From Candidatus Buchananbacteria bacterium (GTDB lineage: Bacteria; Patescibacteriota; Patescibacteriia; 2-01-FULL-39-33): a stretch of DNA of 32,703 nt. The position numbers were made by a program, and so were the translations under genes. This document shows, piece after piece, positions 1-5,773 of this stretch; positions within the stretch are counted from its first letter, which is position 1, and each line of letters starts with the position of its first letter. The stretch spans positions 1 through 32,703 of the forward strand of contig CAIVNC010000015.1 in assembly GCA_903907165.1 (NCBI GenBank), read 5' to 3'. The notes beneath the pieces were generated by a model. That model saw only the letters and a program-made list of their open reading frames with translations. It was not told the origin of the DNA and did not search any database.

Positions 1-115
1 GATTTGCCTACGGCCGTTCACTCCCATGAAAAATCAGCACAATATTTTCAAATGCTCGCGGGAGGATGCGGGATGCAAAATTCTGAATACAAAATACAGA
101 ATGCAAATAATGATC
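1..115. repeat. Dispersed intergenic repeat, copy 1 (left end may be cut by window)
   Basis: The first ~60 bases match 24546-24605 closely (shared blocks such as GATTTGCCTACGGCCGTTC and AATATTTTCAAATGCTCGCG), followed in both copies by a degenerate run of GATGCAAAAT/GAATACAAAAT-type units. A short reading frame (4-237) runs through it but looks accidental, since the repeat is not coding in the other copy. The full element length cannot be judged because the copy starts at the window edge. Confidence 0.8.
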
Positions 116-144
116 AAATTCTAATTATATTTATCCCCTCTTTT

Positions 145-173
145 TTGACAAATCACAAGAAAAATACTAAGAT
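145..173 (+). promoter_or_regulatory. Promoter of the HTH gene
   Basis: TTGACA at 145-150, a 17-bp spacer and TAAGAT at 168-173. The consensus -35 and exact spacing make this a good sigma70-type candidate, although the -10 is only 4/6. Confidence 0.6.
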
Positions 174-175
174 AA

Positions 176-193
176 GTCTAGACATGTCTAGAC
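176..193. promoter_or_regulatory. Perfect 18-bp palindrome, probable operator
   Basis: GTCTAGACATGTCTAGAC is its own reverse complement. It begins 2 bp after the -10 hexamer, covering the expected transcription start. A further GTCTA half-site lies at 198-202. Position and symmetry fit repression by a dimeric DNA-binding protein, most simply the HTH protein encoded at 218; this is inference. Confidence 0.6.
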
Positions 194-217
194 AGAAGTC
201 TATTTTTTATCAAAAAT

Positions 218-580
218 ATGGCAGTCAATCCAATTAGATTAACTATCTCCCAAGCCTCCAATCTTTTTGGTATTAGCCAAAAAACCATCCGCCGAGCCAT
301 TGCTGAGCAAGAAATCCATTATATTGTTGTACGAGGTGTCTATAAGATCAACTTTGAAAGCATGCTCAAATGGTCCCAAGAACGGATCAAAATTAGCAAT
401 AAACTGGCCAACCAAGGGATTGGTCAATACGTCGAAAAGTGGAAAATCAAGAACCGACTTTACTCCCCCAACCCCAAATTAGCTGAGACAAAAGAAGGCC
501 AAGAGGTCAAAAAACGAGGCCGACCAAAGAAGGTTGTCGCTCCGGAAATTAACAAGTTAGAAGAAGAAACTAAAGAATAG
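218..580 (+). CDS. Small HTH DNA-binding protein with AT-hook-like motif
   Basis: A 120-aa protein. Residues 1-55 read as an excisionase/MerR-type helix-turn-helix: a segment like SQASNLFGISQKTIRRAIAE followed by a short wing and a helix with MLKW. Residues 99-105 carry KKRGRPKK, an AT-hook-like GRP core flanked by basic residues, then an acidic tail. Together these suggest a sequence-specific binder with an extra minor-groove contact. There is no SD before the ATG at 218. A promoter and an 18-bp palindrome lie directly upstream, so autoregulation is likely. The stop codon abuts a dispersed hairpin repeat. The exact family and targets are not recognised; it could be a chromosomal regulator or a remnant of a mobile element. 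Confidence 0.75.
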   Translation: MAVNPIRLTISQASNLFGISQKTIRRAIAEQEIHYIVVRGVYKINFESMLKWSQERIKISNKLANQGIGQYVEKWKIKNRLYSPNPKLAETKEGQEVKKRGRPKKVVAPEINKLEEETKE

Positions 581-581
581 C

Positions 582-610
582 ATGGATCCCGGATCAAGTC
601 CGGGATGACA
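582..610 (+). repeat. REP-like dispersed hairpin, copy A
   Basis: An 8-bp perfect stem, ATCCCGGA (586-593) and TCCGGGAT (599-606), with loop TCAAG. An identical 29-bp element is at 1624-1652, and a related inverted copy is at 24342-24368. The ATGGATCC...GATGACA frame resembles palindromic intergenic elements known from many bacterial genomes. There is no T-tract, so it is a poor terminator. Confidence 0.85.
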
Positions 611-635
611 ACCATAATGAAGTTATCCACTTTAC

Positions 636-664
636 TTGCTTTTTTCTGACAAATACCTTATAAT
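636..664 (+). promoter_or_regulatory. Promoter of secE-nusG
   Basis: A perfect TATAAT at 659-664 with a weak -35 (TTGCTT, 636-641) at 17-bp spacing. It lies 73 bp before the secE start, leaving room for a leader that contains a hairpin. Confidence 0.55.
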
Positions 665-681
665 AAGTTCATAAAGTTATT

Positions 682-698
682 ATCCGCCTCGAGCGGAT
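682..698 (+). promoter_or_regulatory. Leader hairpin upstream of secE
   Basis: ATCCGC (682-687), loop CTCGA, GCGGAT (693-698), followed by only TTTTAA. The U-run is too short for a confident terminator, so it may be an attenuator or simply an mRNA 5' stabiliser. Confidence 0.4.
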
Positions 699-737
699 TT
701 TAAGTATCAAGAATTATCTAAATTTAAACAAAAAGAG

Positions 738-917
738 ATGAACAAGCTCATGAAGTACATCCAAGAATCAAGAGTCGAACTAAAGAATGTGTCCTGGCCA
801 AGCAAAAAGTCAGTCCAACAACACACCATTTTGGTTATTGTTATTTCCCTAGGTGTGGCTGGTTTTTTGGGAGCCATTGACTACGTTTTAACCTCCGGCT
901 TACAAAGATTTTTCTAA
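738..917 (+). CDS. secE: Preprotein translocase subunit SecE
   Basis: A 59-aa single-pass membrane protein and essential small partner of SecY in the SecYEG channel. The N-terminal amphipathic part contains the family signature around residues 14-22 (ELKNVSWPS, with the conserved W-P), followed by one transmembrane helix (about 31-50) and a short tail. Length is that of the short monoderm-type SecE. It sits 64 bp upstream of nusG, the standard bacterial secE-nusG order, which supports the call. The ATG at 738 follows a weak purine-rich AAAAGAG. An in-frame ATG at residue 5 is a possible alternative start. Confidence 0.93.
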   Translation: MNKLMKYIQESRVELKNVSWPSKKSVQQHTILVIVISLGVAGFLGAIDYVLTSGLQRFF

Positions 918-981
918 AATTAAAAACTATAATTATAACTTTTAGCTAATTCTGTTTGAATTAAGCTAAATTAACAACAAT

Positions 982-1527
982 ATGGCCAAACAAACATTAC
1001 AACTTGGCAGACGCTGGTATGTCATCCACACCTATTCGGGACTCGAAGAAGCTGTGGCTCACAACCTCAAACAGCGTATTGAATCCATGGACATGGAAGA
1101 CAAGATCTTTAACATCTTGATTCCAAAAGAAAAGAAGATTCGCATCAAGGCTGGTAAACGCAAAGTCGTGGAAGAAAAAATCTACCCTGGCTACGTCCTA
1201 GTCGAAATGATCGTTAACGATGAATCTTGGTACGTTGTCCGCAACACACCTCACGTCACTGGCTTCGTCGGATCCGGCACTACCCCAACCCCAGTTTCTG
1301 AAGAAGAAATCAAATCTTTACAGAAACGCATGGGTGTTGATGAGCCAGAATTCCAGATCGACTTCGTCAAAGGCGACGCTGTCAAAATCTCCGATGGCCC
1401 ATTCAAAAATATGGACGGCAAGGTTTCCGAGATTGATGAAAGCCGAGGCAAAGTCAAAGTCATGGTTTCCATGTTTGGCCGCGAGACTCCAGTTGAATTA
1501 GATTTTTTACAAATCAAAAAAGTTTAA
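982..1527 (+). CDS. nusG: Transcription termination/antitermination protein NusG
   Basis: 181 aa, normal family length. NusG binds the RNA polymerase clamp and suppresses or modulates pausing and, in some bacteria, links polymerase to Rho or ribosomal protein S10. The N-terminal NGN domain (about 10-115) shows the typical RRWYVIHTYSGLE start, KIYPGYVLVEM and a V-x-NTPHVTGFVG segment. The C-terminal KOW domain (about 126-180) contains GDAVKISDGPFKNMDGKV. There is no SD; the start is preceded by AT-rich AACAACAAT. It lies between secE and rplK in conserved order. Confidence 0.97.
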   Translation: MAKQTLQLGRRWYVIHTYSGLEEAVAHNLKQRIESMDMEDKIFNILIPKEKKIRIKAGKRKVVEEKIYPGYVLVEMIVNDESWYVVRNTPHVTGFVGSGTTPTPVSEEEIKSLQKRMGVDEPEFQIDFVKGDAVKISDGPFKNMDGKVSEIDESRGKVKVMVSMFGRETPVELDFLQIKKV

Positions 1528-1538
1528 AGATACAAGTA

Positions 1539-1563
1539 CAAATCCCAAGTCTCTTGGGGTTTG
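1539..1563 (+). promoter_or_regulatory. Strong hairpin between nusG and rplK
   Basis: An 11-bp stem (1539-1549 with 1553-1563, one G-U pair) closed by the 3-nt loop TCT. No U-tract follows, so it may be an RNA processing or stability element, or a weak terminator separating nusG from rplK. Confidence 0.45.
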
Positions 1564-1623
1564 GATCATGAATCTTTACTTTCAAACATTGAGCTTCTAC
1601 TTTGTTTGAAAATAATGAAAGAC

Positions 1624-1652
1624 ATGGATCCCGGATCAAGTCCGGGATGACA
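1624..1652 (+). repeat. REP-like dispersed hairpin, copy B
   Basis: Identical over 29 bp to the element at 582-610: stem 1628-1635 with 1641-1648 and loop TCAAG. It lies 20 bp before the rplK start, so it would be part of the rplK mRNA leader if transcription reads through from nusG. Confidence 0.85.
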
Positions 1653-1672
1653 TACTAAAATAATATAATGCT

Positions 1673-2095
1673 ATGGCAAAAAAAATAAAGACAGTTATAA
1701 AATTGCAAATTGCCGGCGGTAAAGCTAATCCAGCTCCACCGGTCGGTCCAGCTCTTGGTCAGCACGGCTTGAACATTGCCGAATTCTGCCAGAGATTCAA
1801 TGACGCCACTAAAGATAAGATGGGCGACATTATTCCAGCTGAAATCACCGTTTACGATGATCGCACTTACACCTTTATCCTTAAGACTCCCCCAGCCGCT
1901 GAACTAATCAAAAAAGCTGCCGGAATCGCCAAAGGTTCAGGCAAACCACTAAAAGAAAAAGTTGGCAAAATCAGCAAAGCTCAAGTCCTAGAAATTGCAA
2001 AAGCAAAATTAGTCGACTTGAACACTACTAACATCGACGCTGCTTGCAGAATCATTGAAGGTACTGCTAGACAAATGGGCGTAGAAATCAAATAA
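1673..2095 (+). CDS. rplK: 50S ribosomal protein L11
   Basis: 140 aa, the normal L11 length. L11 forms the stalk base with 23S rRNA helices 43/44 and contacts translational GTPases. The N-terminal domain has the proline-rich hallmark around residues 18-34 ([15 protein letters not shown], then N-I-x-E-F). The C-terminal rRNA-binding domain ends with [10 protein letters not shown] and contains a [14 protein letters not shown] segment. It is followed at 53 bp by rplA, the standard pair. There is no SD. A TATAAT at 1664-1669 is too close to the ATG to be its own promoter unless the transcript is leaderless, so co-transcription with nusG is more likely. Confidence 0.98.
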   Translation: MAKKIKTVIKLQIAGGKANPAPPVGPALGQHGLNIAEFCQRFNDATKDKMGDIIPAEITVYDDRTYTFILKTPPAAELIKKAAGIAKGSGKPLKEKVGKISKAQVLEIAKAKLVDLNTTNIDAACRIIEGTARQMGVEIK

Positions 2096-2105
2096 ATTAA
2101 TTAAA

Positions 2106-2134
2106 GTGGGAGGACAAAAATCCGCTCGCACCAC
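2106..2134 (+). promoter_or_regulatory. Probable L1-binding autoregulatory hairpin in the rplK-rplA mRNA
   Basis: Lower stem GTGG (2106-2109) with CCAC (2131-2134). An asymmetric internal loop follows, GA on the 5' side and about six nt (GCTCGCA region) on the 3' side. The upper stem is GGA/TCC with an A-rich loop. GTGGGAGG opposite a CUCGCACCAC-type strand resembles the L1 site in 23S rRNA helix 77 and the L1 mRNA targets known from other bacteria. Excess L1 would bind here, just ahead of the rplA start at 2149. Confidence 0.6.
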
Positions 2135-2148
2135 ATAAACATAAAGAA

Positions 2149-2844
2149 ATGAAAAAAGTTGAACACAAACCATCCAAGCGTTACCAAGAAGCTATCAAGC
2201 TTGTTGACGCTAAGAAAGTTTATTCTGTTGACGAGGCCATTGCTCTCGTCAAACAAACTTCCACTGTCAAATTTGATTCCGGCATTGATGTCCACGTCAA
2301 ATTGACTATTGATCCTCGCAAGGGCGATCAACTCGTTAGAAGCACCGTTACTTTGCCACACGGCAATGGACGTTCTGTCACCGTGGCTGTTGTCACTGGC
2401 GACAGTGATCAGCAAAAAGCAGCCAAAGCTGCTGGCGCCGAAATCGTTGGTGAAAAGGAATTGATTGAAGAAATCAAAGCTGGCAAAGCCACTTTTGATG
2501 TCTTAGTTGCTACTCCAGATGCCATGAAACTTTTGGCTCCAGTCGCTAAAATCCTCGGACCAAAAGGCTTGATGCCTAATCCAAAGGATGGCACGGTCAC
2601 CCAAAACATCGGCGAAGCCGTTGCTCAATTGAAAAAGGGTAAGATCAGCTACAAAAATGATGATTCCGCCAACCTTCACGTCTTAATCGGCAGAGCTTCA
2701 TTTACCGAACAGCAATTAAAAGAGAATTTCCAAACCATAATGGACAGCATTCTCAAAGCTAAACCAGCTGCTTCCAAAGGTACCTACATCAAAAGCGTAT
2801 CACTAGCCAGCTCCATGGGGCCTGGCGTCAAAGTCGCTTTATAA
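2149..2844 (+). CDS. rplA: 50S ribosomal protein L1
   Basis: 231 aa, normal length. L1 forms the mobile stalk near the E site and is a classical translational autoregulator of its own mRNA. Visible family features are the basic N-terminus with KRYQEA, the V-x-FDSGIDVHVKL strand, the GPKGLMPNPKDGTVT loop (about residues 139-152) and the C-terminal KGTYIKSVSLASSMGPGVKV segment. An AAAGAAATG context precedes the start, with no clear SD. A candidate L1-binding hairpin lies at 2106-2134 and a strong terminator directly downstream closes the operon. Confidence 0.98.
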   Translation: MKKVEHKPSKRYQEAIKLVDAKKVYSVDEAIALVKQTSTVKFDSGIDVHVKLTIDPRKGDQLVRSTVTLPHGNGRSVTVAVVTGDSDQQKAAKAAGAEIVGEKELIEEIKAGKATFDVLVATPDAMKLLAPVAKILGPKGLMPNPKDGTVTQNIGEAVAQLKKGKISYKNDDSANLHVLIGRASFTEQQLKENFQTIMDSILKAKPAASKGTYIKSVSLASSMGPGVKVAL

Positions 2845-2864
2845 TTTTTTACTGAATATACAAT

Positions 2865-2896
2865 AAAAACATCTCGATGAAAGTCGAGATGTTTTT
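2865..2896 (+). terminator. Intrinsic terminator after rplA (near-symmetric)
   Basis: A 13-bp perfect stem (2865-2877 with 2884-2896) and 6-nt loop TGAAAG; the 3' arm ends in TTTTT and continues ATTT. A-rich on the left, U-rich on the right, so it could act in both directions. Confidence 0.92.
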
Positions 2897-2953
2897 ATTT
2901 GTCCCCTAGCCTCCCAGCCGGCAATTTGGTAAAATAAAGGTAGCTTAATTTTG

Positions 2954-2993
2954 CAGTAAAAATCTGTGGACAAGTGCCACCGATATTTTACTG
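2954..2993 (+). promoter_or_regulatory. Structured leader hairpin upstream of dCMP deaminase
   Basis: CAGTAAAA (2954-2961) pairs with TTTTACTG (2986-2993). The stem continues, after a bulged A, with ATC/GAT, one mismatch and GTGG (2966-2969)/CCAC (2977-2980), closing on a 7-nt loop. It ends 13 nt before the deaminase ATG, so the folded form could affect initiation. No T-tract follows, so it is not a terminator. Confidence 0.5.
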
Positions 2994-3006
2994 ATAACCA
3001 TAAAAT

Positions 3007-3504
3007 ATGGCTCAACCTCACCGCCACGATCGGCTTTCCTGGGACGAATGTTTAATGCAAATGGCTTGGCTTATCGGCCAAAGATCATCAGATCCCAGCA
3101 CTCAGGCCGGCGCCTGCATTGCTAACGAAAAAAATGTCGTCATCGGACTCGGCTATAACGGCTGGCCTCGCGGCATCGACAATGACGCCTTACCGTGGGA
3201 ACGAGAGGGCGATTTTTTGACCACCAAATATGCCTACGTCGTCCATGGCGAAGAAAACGCCATCTACAATGCCAGCACCGATGTTGCCGGTTGCAAACTT
3301 TATTGCACGCTTTATCCTTGCAATGAATGCGCCAAAACCATTATCCAATCTGGTATTAATGAAGTTATTTACATGAGCGACAAATATCACGATCATCAAA
3401 GTTGGGTCGCTTCTCGCAAATTATTTGAACTAGCCGGAATTAAGACCAGGCAATACATTCCTCAATTCAAAATCAATTTGGAAAATAACGACGGACAAAT
3501 CTAA
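3007..3504 (+). CDS. Deoxycytidylate (dCMP) deaminase
   Basis: 165 aa, cytidine/deoxycytidylate deaminase superfamily. It would deaminate dCMP to dUMP, feeding thymidylate synthase. Zinc site motifs are visible: H80-G-E82-E-N-A (the more common form is HAEENA; E82 is the general acid/base) and P104-C105-N-E-C108. Before them are SxDPSTQAG and GYNGWPRG, typical of dCMP deaminases of the ComEB/T4 type. It is the first gene of a nucleotide cluster, 15 bp before a P-loop kinase. The ATG is not preceded by an SD but by a 40-nt hairpin. Other deaminases (for example ComE-type of unknown substrate) are possible, but the neighbours argue for dCMP. Confidence 0.88.
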   Translation: MAQPHRHDRLSWDECLMQMAWLIGQRSSDPSTQAGACIANEKNVVIGLGYNGWPRGIDNDALPWEREGDFLTTKYAYVVHGEENAIYNASTDVAGCKLYCTLYPCNECAKTIIQSGINEVIYMSDKYHDHQSWVASRKLFELAGIKTRQYIPQFKINLENNDGQI

Positions 3505-3519
3505 TCAATAAATTGAACT

Positions 3520-4074
3520 ATGGACAGAATTATCATCGGACTTGTCGGCGAACTTGCCAGTGGCAAAGATACAGTAGCTGATCATCTCAAAGAAAAATAC
3601 GGTTCCGAAACTATCAGTTTTTCCAAATCATTGCGCGACATTCTCGATCGCCTCTTCCTGCCTCAAACTCGCCAAAACATGGCCAATCTCGGTATTGATT
3701 TGCGCGCCAGATTTGGTCAAGATCTTCTGGCCAAAGTTATCGCCGAAGAAATCAAAGCCAGTGACAAAAAAATGGCTTGCCTGCCAAACGTCAGACTAGA
3801 AAGCGACATCGTTTATCTCAAAGAAATTCCTGGATTTTTCTTGGTTTCCGTCAATACCGAAGCTCAAACTCGCTACAATCGCTTGATCGGTCGCAACCAG
3901 AATCCTGATGATAAAACTAAAACTTGGGAAGAATTTTTGGCTGACTCAGAGTTATCCACAGAGATTCAAATCCGTGATTTAATACCAACTTGCAAATACC
4001 ACTTGGACAACAATGGAAATTTTGAAAGCCTATATAAGCAAATCGACGAAATGATCGTTAAAATTAGAAATTAG
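3520..4074 (+). CDS. P-loop (deoxy)nucleoside monophosphate kinase-like protein
   Basis: 184 aa. The N-terminal Walker A is G10-E-L-A-S-G-K16-D-T in the sequence IIGLVGELASGKDTVADHL, as seen in dNMP kinases of T4 gene 1 type, dephospho-CoA kinases and AAA_33 proteins. FSKSLRDIL follows, like the substrate-binding segment of deoxynucleotide monophosphate kinases. A later NVRLESDIVYLKE probably matches the second conserved strand, where such proteins carry R-x-x-x-E/D. A C-terminal NxRLIGRNQ-type LID segment is present. It starts 15 bp after dCMP deaminase and ends 13 bp before a thymidylate-kinase-like gene, so a role in deoxynucleotide phosphorylation is likely. The substrate cannot be read from sequence. 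Confidence 0.7.
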   Translation: MDRIIIGLVGELASGKDTVADHLKEKYGSETISFSKSLRDILDRLFLPQTRQNMANLGIDLRARFGQDLLAKVIAEEIKASDKKMACLPNVRLESDIVYLKEIPGFFLVSVNTEAQTRYNRLIGRNQNPDDKTKTWEEFLADSELSTEIQIRDLIPTCKYHLDNNGNFESLYKQIDEMIVKIRN

Positions 4075-4087
4075 AAATTATTCTATT

Positions 4088-4702
4088 ATGTTTAAAAATA
4101 AATACAAAGGCAAATTCATTGCCGTGGAAGGCTTAAGCGGTTCTGGCGCTTCGGATCAGGCTATGGAAATTGCCAGCTACCTCAAGAAAGACAAAAAGTC
4201 TATCTGGTTCACTAGCGAACCGACCAACAATCTTGTCGGCGCCATGATCAAAAGCTGTTTGCTCGGCGATTGGAAGATGGACAGTCCGGCCGGCTTGCAA
4301 CTACTTTTTGCTGCCGATCGTGCTCATCATTTGGAAAAAGAAATTATTCCTCGCCTCAAAGAAGGAATCAACGTTATTACCGACCGCTATTTATTATCCT
4401 CAATCGCTTATGGTTCAATCGAAATCGGCGACACCGACTGGCTTTCCCGCATCAATGATCAATTCCTTTTGCCAGATTTAACTATTCTAATCAAGACTTC
4501 AGCTAAGAACTGTATAAAGAGAATGAAGGAAAATCAGAAGGCTTTCAGCCTGTTTTCCAGCGAAGAAAAGCTACAAAAAGTCTGGCAGGCCTACGAGATG
4601 ATTCAGAAAAAATATCCTAACATCAAAATTTTTGACGGCGATAAAGAAGAATTTCAATTCTTCGACGAAATCAAGAGAGAGATAGACAAATTATTAAAAT
4701 AA
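4088..4702 (+). CDS. Thymidylate kinase-like protein with altered P-loop
   Basis: 204 aa, typical thymidylate kinase length. The fold signature is clear: FIAVEG (10-15), the phosphate loop, a SEPT-like TSEPTNN, LFAADRAHH and the D99-R100-Y101-x-x-S-S-x-A-Y motif that binds dTMP. However, the phosphate loop reads G15-L-S-G-S-G-A21-S-D instead of GxDGSGKST/S, so the catalytic Walker A lysine is alanine. Such a replacement usually cripples phosphoryl transfer, although some thymidylate-kinase-like lineages carry small residues here. It may be a divergent kinase, a nucleotide-binding regulator, or partly redundant with the kinase domain at 5774. It is 13 bp downstream of the other kinase and 14 bp upstream of the L,D-transpeptidase. 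Confidence 0.8.
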   Translation: MFKNKYKGKFIAVEGLSGSGASDQAMEIASYLKKDKKSIWFTSEPTNNLVGAMIKSCLLGDWKMDSPAGLQLLFAADRAHHLEKEIIPRLKEGINVITDRYLLSSIAYGSIEIGDTDWLSRINDQFLLPDLTILIKTSAKNCIKRMKENQKAFSLFSSEEKLQKVWQAYEMIQKKYPNIKIFDGDKEEFQFFDEIKREIDKLLK

Positions 4703-4716
4703 ACTAAATAGATAAA

Positions 4717-5574
4717 ATGGAAGGTTATCTATCTAAAAAAATAACTGCTTTTTTGTTTGTGCTTTTTTTGGTTTGGCCAATCTCGGCAATTCACGCTTCA
4801 AATCTATCTCCTCAAGATGACCCTAGCTCGACAGTAGATTCAGATAGCGACGGTCTGACTGACTACCAAGAAGTTCATATTTATCACACTGATCCGCAAA
4901 AGGCTGACACTGACGGTGATGGTTTTACTGATGGCGCGGAAGTTAAAAACGGTTATTCTCCCCTAGTGCCAAATTTAAAAATAAACCAAGTTGATACCGA
5001 CCATGATGGATTAAATGATGATTTAGAAATCAAATTAGGTACGGATCTGACCAATCCTGACACTGATGGCGATGGCCACAATGATGGCCAGGAAGTTAGC
5101 TATGGCTATAATCCATTAAGGGGCAACGATGATCATTCCATGCCTCGCCGAGTTGAAGTTGACCAGACCAAACAGCAGATGTATTATTTTTTGAACAACG
5201 TTCAAATTGGTACCATCCCCGTCTCGACTGGCCTACCAAAAACTCCCACACCAAATGGCACCTATAAAATAATAACTAAGAAACTCTACGTCGATTATTT
5301 TGGCGTTAACTATAGTTACCCCAATACTAAATGGAATTTGCTGTTTAACCAAGGTCAACTGGGCTATTACCTTCACGGCGCTTTTTGGCATAATGAGTTT
5401 GGCATCGAACCGATGAGTCATGGTTGCGTCAATATTGCCTATAACAACGCCGAAAAAATCTACAATTTCCTCGACGTCGGCGATAGCGTCAAAGTTTACG
5501 GCAAATGGACCGGTAAATGGAAAACTCCAACTAAAGTCAAAGCTGCCGTTCTCGGAGCTAAAATAAAAAAATAA
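4717..5574 (+). CDS. Secreted L,D-transpeptidase (YkuD) with calcium-binding-type repeats
   Basis: 285 aa. An N-terminal hydrophobic signal segment is at about 8-25. Residues ~42-140 contain three to four D-x-D-x-D-G-L/F/H-x-D units (for example DSDSDGLTD, DTDGDGFTD, DTDHDGLND, DTDGDGHND), the thrombospondin-type-3/dockerin-like calcium-binding pattern. Residues ~145-265 are a YkuD domain with an upstream HG (LHGAFW) and the catalytic S234-H-G-C237-V-N motif. It would cross-link peptidoglycan stems (3-3 links) or attach proteins outside the membrane. It shares the strand and tight spacing of the nucleotide genes but is functionally unrelated. A terminator follows. Confidence 0.93.
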   Translation: MEGYLSKKITAFLFVLFLVWPISAIHASNLSPQDDPSSTVDSDSDGLTDYQEVHIYHTDPQKADTDGDGFTDGAEVKNGYSPLVPNLKINQVDTDHDGLNDDLEIKLGTDLTNPDTDGDGHNDGQEVSYGYNPLRGNDDHSMPRRVEVDQTKQQMYYFLNNVQIGTIPVSTGLPKTPTPNGTYKIITKKLYVDYFGVNYSYPNTKWNLLFNQGQLGYYLHGAFWHNEFGIEPMSHGCVNIAYNNAEKIYNFLDVGDSVKVYGKWTGKWKTPTKVKAAVLGAKIKK

Positions 5575-5577
5575 ACC

Positions 5578-5592
5578 ACCGGAAGCTCCGGT
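5578..5592 (+). promoter_or_regulatory. Small hairpin upstream of terminator
   Basis: ACCGGA, loop AGC, TCCGGT. It lies directly after the L,D-transpeptidase stop and before the terminator at 5600, and may protect the mRNA 3' end. Confidence 0.4.
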
Positions 5593-5599
5593 CGCATAA

Positions 5600-5627
5600 A
5601 AGTCACTTCTTTCCGAGGTGATTTTTT
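5600..5627 (+). terminator. Intrinsic terminator after L,D-transpeptidase
   Basis: TCACTTC (5603-5609), loop TTTCC, GAGGTGA (5615-5621) with one G-U pair, then TTTTTT. Flanking A-U pairs extend the stem. Confidence 0.88.
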
Positions 5628-5656
5628 GTTAAACTTTGGCATGTTGATAACTTTGT

Positions 5657-5685
5657 TTGTTGTTCACGACATAATAATTTATAAT
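5657..5685 (+). promoter_or_regulatory. Promoter of the tmk-thyX fusion
   Basis: TTGTTG (5657-5662), 17-bp spacer, TATAAT (5680-5685). The start would be near 5692, leaving a leader of about 80 nt that holds a strong stem-loop. Confidence 0.6.
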
Positions 5686-5711
5686 GACTGTGAGCAAAAA
5701 ATTAATTGACT

Positions 5712-5746
5712 TGTCCGGGGCCTTAACTTAAAATAGCCCCAGGACA
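5712..5746 (+). promoter_or_regulatory. Strong leader stem-loop upstream of tmk-thyX
   Basis: TGTCCGGGGC (5712-5721) pairs with GCCCC-A-GGACA (5736-5746): 10 bp with a single bulged A at 5741 and a 14-nt A/U-rich loop. No U-tract follows (TTAAAAATT), so it is not a simple terminator. It matches no riboswitch class that I recognise. Confidence 0.5.
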
Positions 5747-5773
5747 TTAAAAATTGCAATAAGCCAAAACATT

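Noticed and set aside
4-237. 77-aa reading frame at the window start
   Set aside because: It runs through a dispersed repeat, whose second copy is not open in this frame, and then through the HTH promoter.
1664-1669. TATAAT just before the rplK ATG as its promoter
   Set aside because: Only 3 nt separate it from the ATG and there is no good -35. Co-transcription from upstream explains rplK better.
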